Shown one piece after another: positions 60,532 through 64,000 of a stretch of 64,000 bases of DNA. Numbering within the stretch: the first letter of the stretch is position 1; each line of letters begins with the position of its first letter. The notes beneath the pieces were generated by a model. The model ran no database searches. It was not told the DNA's origin and saw nothing but the letters and a program-made list of their open reading frames with translations. This stretch comes from Candidatus Gastranaerophilales bacterium (GTDB taxonomy: Bacteria; Cyanobacteriota; Vampirovibrionia; Gastranaerophilales; Gastranaerophilaceae), in the NCBI GenBank assembly GCA_944326685.1, contig CALVEV010000021.1:1-64000 (forward strand), written 5' to 3'. The position numbers and the translations under genes were made by a program.

Positions 60532-61551
60532 ATGATAAATAGAGTAACCTCATCATCAATAAATGCAAATTTAGTATTAAATATGCAAAAAAATTATGCT
60601 GATTATGCAAAACTAACTGAGCAAATATCTTCAGGCAAAAAAATAGAATCAATATTAGATAATCCAACAGAATCAATCAATATAATTAATGCCAATCGAG
60701 AACTTAATAAAATAGAGGAATGGAAATCTAATATAACTTATTTAACAAATGAACTTAACCAATCATCAGATACTTTAGATTTTATTATTGATAAAAGCCA
60801 ACGAGCAAAAGATTTGGCTACAATATCTGCTAATAAAACGTATAACAAAGATAATCTTAATTCCGTACTAACAGAAGTAGATTTATTAATAGAATCCGTT
60901 GTTGATATGGCAAATACAAAGCATAATGGAAACTATATCTACTCAGGAGTGAATACCAAAACCGCTCCATATGAAATTCAATATGATAATAATGGAGAAA
61001 TTGCAGGAATAGAATATAAAGGAAGTTCAAAAGATAATGTATGGGAACGAAAACTTGAAATCAATGAAGGAATTTTCCAAACAGTTAATGTCACAGGTAT
61101 AGAGGTATTTGGAGAAAGTGATGTTAATGGAGATTCTTCAGGGATAATGGGCGATTTAATCGATTTAAGAAATAATTTAAAAAATACAATCTCAAAATTA
61201 GAAGAACAAGAAAATCTGCCTGAAAACGCAACCCAAGCAGAAAAAGACCAAATAGCATCCGAAATAAATTCTTGTTATGACTCAATTAATGGTCTATTAG
61301 ATAATTTTGACGATTCTATAAATAATATAACAGGGATAAATTCTCGCATAGGAGCAGTAACAAATAAGCTTGAGATGACTGGTAATGCCCTTGAAAATAC
61401 AAGTTTGAACATAGAAGGAGAAAAATCAGATATAGAGAATATTGATTTAACAAAAACCATATCTGAATGGTATATGAGTCAATATGCTTATCAAGCAAGT
61501 ATGCAGGTATTTCAAGCCTCAAACTCTATGTCATTATTGAATTATATATAA
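60532..61551 (+). CDS. flgL: Flagellar hook-associated protein FlgL, copy 2
   Basis: 339 residues. MINRVTSSSINANLVLNMQK, LTEQISSGKKIESILDN and the C-terminus WYMSQYAYQASMQVFQASNSMSLLNYI. Shares with copy 1 an almost identical stretch around KLEEQENLPENATQAEKD. Lacks the 25-residue insert of copy 1. Ribosome site AGGAGG. End of the second flagellar unit. Confidence 0.92.
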   Translation: MINRVTSSSINANLVLNMQKNYADYAKLTEQISSGKKIESILDNPTESINIINANRELNKIEEWKSNITYLTNELNQSSDTLDFIIDKSQRAKDLATISANKTYNKDNLNSVLTEVDLLIESVVDMANTKHNGNYIYSGVNTKTAPYEIQYDNNGEIAGIEYKGSSKDNVWERKLEINEGIFQTVNVTGIEVFGESDVNGDSSGIMGDLIDLRNNLKNTISKLEEQENLPENATQAEKDQIASEINSCYDSINGLLDNFDDSINNITGINSRIGAVTNKLEMTGNALENTSLNIEGEKSDIENIDLTKTISEWYMSQYAYQASMQVFQASNSMSLLNYI

Positions 61552-61588
61552 TATTGTAACGAATTATGTCGTTTTTCAAATTCATGGA

Positions 61589-61617
61589 TTGAAAAAATAT
61601 GATACATAGTAAATAAT
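61589..61617 (+). promoter_or_regulatory. Second copy of the flagellar promoter, ahead of a probable RNA
   Basis: TTGAAA at 61589-61594, 17-nt spacer with GATACATAGTA, AATAAT at 61612-61617; duplicated from the promoter at 58275. No protein gene follows on the plus strand: the transcript would run into the GC-rich stretch at 61624. Confidence 0.6.
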
Positions 61618-61623
61618 AATTAT

Positions 61624-61960
61624 ATACATTTACAGAGTAGACTTGGCTTAATTTTCAGATTTAATCAACAGTAGTAAATCCGCAAGATTACGGACTCAAA
61701 ACGTCCATTAGCTACATGTTCGAATTAGATATGGGGAAGCGGTCAGTCACAGAAGTTACCTATCAGCTGGACAGAAACTCTAACCCTTGGGTTATACCAT
61801 TTCTACCGGCGAGGACGGGAGCGGAACTCTAAGACCCACAATTATTAAAGTATTCAGCTAAAAAGCTACCGTACAACGGCTGCCACTTGGGATATTTGGA
61901 GTACAAATATCAAAGGCTATATGCTTTTAAAACAGGTTTCAGCACTTTGCGGAGCTTTTT
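61624..61960 (+). ncRNA. Probable structured RNA of unidentified type
   Basis: About 335 nt without a coding frame, clearly higher in G+C than the flanking DNA and rich in RNA-like motifs: TCCG-loop-CGGA and GGAC-TCAAAAC-GTCC (about 61680-61715), CTAACCCTTGGGTTA (about 61780), CGGCGAGGACGGGAGCGGA, and a perfect GATATTTG-GAGTA-CAAATATC hairpin (about 61892-61912). It follows a promoter and stops near the convergent MBL gene. The usual signatures of RNase P RNA, tmRNA, SRP RNA and 6S RNA were looked for and not found. Confidence 0.45.
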
Positions 61961-61976
61961 AGTATGCAAATACTTG

Positions 61977-62756
61977 TTATAATTTTATTTTTTCGCCATC
62001 TTCAGGAATGAATATTTGTTGTATATTATTCGCTTGGATAAATTCTTTTAAATCATTTCTAGTAACTGTTAAATGACTTACTGTATCCATATGACTTGCA
62101 ATAACAGTACAATCTGGATAATCTTGAATAAACTCTTTTAAATCTTGTTTATTCATAATAAGTTTTTCACCATTTATTACAGATGCACCACACAAATTTA
62201 AAACTGCAATGTCAGGTAAAAACTTATCCATTGTATCCTTAACTTCATGACAATAAATTGTATCTCCTGCCAGATATAGAGTTTTTTCATTATTATTCTT
62301 AAATATTACTCCCATCGCATCATATGGCATACCAATTTTATCACATATTGGTTTTATAATTTCTCTTTTTCCATGTTGGCAAGGAGTTTTATATAACATA
62401 ACATTTTTATAATCAAATCCGTCAGATGATAAAATTTCAACGTTTTTAAATCCTTTAGAAACTAAATAATTTTTATCAAATTCCGCTTGAACAAATATTA
62501 ATTTGTCTTTATGAATAGCTTCTTCTGCATAAATATCCCAATGGTCAGGATGAATATGAGTTAATATTACAGCATCAACATCAACAATTTCATTGATACT
62601 CATTGGTAATTCAACTCTTGGTTGCCTGATTTCAGGGTTTATTCCAGTATCAAACCCTGACATATAACCTTTTGGACCAAGCCAAGGATCTATTAAAAAT
62701 TTAACATTATTATATTCTACAATTATTGTTGCATTTCTTATTTGAGTAATTTCCAT
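61977..62756 (-). CDS. MBL-fold metallohydrolase (UlaG-like)
   Basis: 259 residues. HIHPDHWD near residue 66 is the metal-binding HxHxDH motif; further ligands in CQHGKRE, LAGDTIYCHE and ASHMDTVSHL. Begins ITQIRNATIIVEYNNVKFLIDPWLG as in UlaG-like/UPF0173 members. Substrate unknown. Divergent from the HxlR gene, with the direct-repeat operators in between, so it is probably that regulator's target. Strong ribosome site AAGGAGG. Confidence 0.9.
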   Translation of the reverse strand: MEITQIRNATIIVEYNNVKFLIDPWLGPKGYMSGFDTGINPEIRQPRVELPMSINEIVDVDAVILTHIHPDHWDIYAEEAIHKDKLIFVQAEFDKNYLVSKGFKNVEILSSDGFDYKNVMLYKTPCQHGKREIIKPICDKIGMPYDAMGVIFKNNNEKTLYLAGDTIYCHEVKDTMDKFLPDIAVLNLCGASVINGEKLIMNKQDLKEFIQDYPDCTVIASHMDTVSHLTVTRNDLKEFIQANNIQQIFIPEDGEKIKL

Positions 62757-62819
62757 TATGATTACCTCCTTAATAAAGTTATTACATTTTAAATGATTAT
62801 TTTCTTTTTATCAAGAATG

Positions 62820-62855
62820 TACTTTTTTGTATAATACTTACTTTTTTGTATAATA
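62820..62855. promoter_or_regulatory. Two 17-bp direct repeats, HxlR operator candidate
   Basis: TACTTTTTTGTATAATA occurs at 62820-62836 and 62839-62855 (19-bp period), in the spacer between the MBL gene and hxlR-like gene. Each copy carries TATAAT. A two-copy, nearly helical-turn-spaced site between a regulator and its divergent neighbour is a typical HxlR arrangement. Confidence 0.65.
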
Positions 62856-62884
62856 GTATATATAAAGTAACTTAAGGAGTTTTT

Positions 62885-63259
62885 ATGGTAAAGGATACAA
62901 AAAAAGGATATCAATGCCCATTAGAAGCTACAATGAATATTATTGGCGGAAAATACAAAGGAATAATTATAGGACATTTAATTAATAAAACTCTAAGATA
63001 TAACGAATTACAAAAATTAATTCCACAAGCAACTCCTAAAATGCTTATACAACAACTAAAAGAATTAGAAGCAGATGGAATAATTAATAGAAAACTTTAC
63101 CCAGTAGTTCCTCCTAAAACCGAATACTCATTATCCAAAAGAGGTGAAACCTTAATCCCAATTATAATAGAATTAAACAAATGGGGTATTAACTATTTAA
63201 AAGAAGAAAATATTCCATGCAAATACCTTGATGAAATCAATAAAAATAAGAATGACTAA
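62885..63259 (+). CDS. HxlR-family winged-helix regulator
   Basis: 124 residues. CPLEATMNIIGGKYKGIIIG near residue 12 (with the single conserved Cys of HxlR sensors), LRYNELQKLIPQATPKMLIQQLKELEADG recognition region and YSLSKRGETLIPII are family motifs. The Cys may sense oxidants or aldehydes as in HypR/YodB-type relatives. Ribosome site AAGGAG. Probable autoregulator and controller of the MBL gene. Confidence 0.93.
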   Translation: MVKDTKKGYQCPLEATMNIIGGKYKGIIIGHLINKTLRYNELQKLIPQATPKMLIQQLKELEADGIINRKLYPVVPPKTEYSLSKRGETLIPIIIELNKWGINYLKEENIPCKYLDEINKNKND

Positions 63260-63284
63260 ATTATAAATTAATTACTTATTACCC

Positions 63285-64000
63285 CTATGATTCAGGTTCT
63301 TTGAGAACATTTTCCCAATGTTTCATGCTGTCCATTATAGGATTAGCTTCAGCATAAGCTTCATCTCTTGGTTTCAAGCCTTTTGCAACCATCATGCCAG
63401 CCTTTGCGTTTACTGCCATACCTACAAGTTCCGGCATGTTCATAACAGGAGCTCTTTCTGTAATTAAATTATCGTGGTATCTATCATTATAATCTTCTGA
63501 AACTCTTGCTTTCCAAGTATCTGAACTATTATCTCTAGGGTTATAAGTTTTATCAATAGCTAACCAATCGGAGAAAGTAACTTGAATATTTTGGGTTCCA
63601 CGCATTAATTCAGCATATTTAGCTTTTAATCTTTTTCTTGGATTATTTTGAATATCAGATATCATTCTATCTTTTTCATCAGCTTTTTTAGGGTCAGGAT
63701 TTAGATATCCTCCTAAATATGCAGGCATCCAACCATATCCTCCGCCATTTGAATCATATATCCAACCTTGATTTAGATATTTAAATGTTGGCATATTGTC
63801 ATGAGAACCTATCAAACTCCAATCAGGTTTTTGCACTGATTGTTCCCAGATTTCTTTACCTTCAGCATTTTTCTTAATTTCGCCTGTCTTTTCATCTCTT
63901 ACAGGAGCCCAATCAAAACATAATTCTTGAGTTCTTCCTCCTGTTGGTAATATTATTCCAGGAAGTTTTTCTTCACGTTCAAAGACTTGTTTGAATGCAT
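63285..64000 (-). CDS. malQ: Probable 4-alpha-glucanotransferase (GH77), C-terminal part
   Basis: The frame stays open to the right edge (about 238 codons visible), so the 5' part is missing. Visible: WSLIGSHDNMPTFKYLNQGW (with the HDN motif of GH77-type enzymes), VTFSDWLAIDKTYNPRDNS followed by DTWKARVSEDYNDRYHDNL, near the C-terminus as in amylomaltases (family pattern F.D..GI..TYN.PG...W..R). If correct it transfers maltodextrin units in glycogen or starch use. The motifs are diverged from E. coli MalQ and the catalytic aspartate region lies outside, so the call is moderate. Confidence 0.5.
   Translation of the reverse strand, partial: AFKQVFEREEKLPGIILPTGGRTQELCFDWAPVRDEKTGEIKKNAEGKEIWEQSVQKPDWSLIGSHDNMPTFKYLNQGWIYDSNGGGYGWMPAYLGGYLNPDPKKADEKDRMISDIQNNPRKRLKAKYAELMRGTQNIQVTFSDWLAIDKTYNPRDNSSDTWKARVSEDYNDRYHDNLITERAPVMNMPELVGMAVNAKAGMMVAKGLKPRDEAYAEANPIMDSMKHWENVLKEPES

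Noticed and set aside
60314..60676. 120-codon frame antisense to flgK2/flgL2
   Set aside because: Leu/Tyr-rich translation typical of antisense shadows; the plus strand is fully explained by flgK2 and flgL2.
61690..61740. A tRNA-Leu-like anticodon arm (GGAC-TCAAAAC-GTCC) and GTTCGAATT
   Set aside because: No acceptor or D arm can be formed around it and the T-stem does not pair.
61624..61960. RNase P RNA, tmRNA, SRP RNA or 6S RNA
   Set aside because: The hallmark sequences (GAGGAAAGTCC-type P4 strand, tmRNA tRNA-like ends and tag frame, SRP GGAAG loop, 6S end pairing) were not found.

Overview
The window is low-GC DNA from a diderm, flagellated, anaerobic-type bacterium. Lipid A genes (lpxI, lpxB) and flagellar L- and P-ring genes show an outer membrane. 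Oxygen-sensitive NrdD/NrdG and several Fe-S and flavodoxin-type proteins point to anaerobic life. SLH-domain proteins, a Ski2-type DEVH helicase of the kind found in cyanobacteria, and many lineage-specific proteins fit a gut Melainabacteria/Gastranaerophilales-like member of the Cyanobacteriota. That assignment is an inference from gene content. No rRNA, CRISPR array, intact prophage or insertion sequence was seen.

Layout. 1-3 kb: a large protein with 41-residue repeats, cut by the left edge. 3-7.4 kb (mostly minus): rsmH with an ftsL-like gene, a ribbon-helix-helix regulator, and nrdD-nrdG behind a cobalamin-riboswitch-like leader. 7.5-15 kb: glmU with a GlcF-like Fe-S protein, ferritin, YebC, an EF-hand protein, a vWA protein, a methionine-gamma-lyase-family enzyme and dut. 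15-19.4 kb: two SLH paralogues, an L10 leader with rplJ-rplL, then a promoter, a tRNA-like element and tRNA-Met. 19.5-29.6 kb: small stand-alone genes (DUF1643, EFR1 ferredoxin, DUF1848, ArsR with thioredoxin, Bcp, PnuC, DUF3800 with an upstream structured RNA, YjbQ, flavin reductase, an orphan histidine kinase) and one gene split by an in-frame stop. 29.6-39.5 kb: a long plus-strand run from fliO and a NeuB/KdsC-like pair through a TPR protein, lysC, aroC-aroK-aroB and lpxI-lpxB. 39.5-49.3 kb: lineage-specific proteins, lysS, an L,D-transpeptidase, the DEVH helicase and a DMT transporter. 49.4-61.6 kb: a flagellar operon (transglycosylase, flgF, flgG, flgA, flgH, flgI, flgJ-N, flgM, flgN, flgK, flgL) followed by a second flgN-flgK-flgL copy with its own promoter. 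61.6-64 kb: an unidentified GC-rich probable RNA, an MBL-fold hydrolase divergent from an HxlR regulator, and the 3' part of a probable 4-alpha-glucanotransferase.

Most informative points: the riboswitch-like leader of nrdDG; the RNA element with its own promoter ahead of the DUF3800 gene; the tRNA-like cloverleaf 5' of tRNA-Met; the tandem flgNKL duplication including its promoter, whose second promoter copy drives the unidentified RNA; and a shared three-copy GAATAT operator at arsR and trxA. Many genes here use TTG or GTG starts, and promoters of the form TTGAAA-16/17-TATAAT recur.
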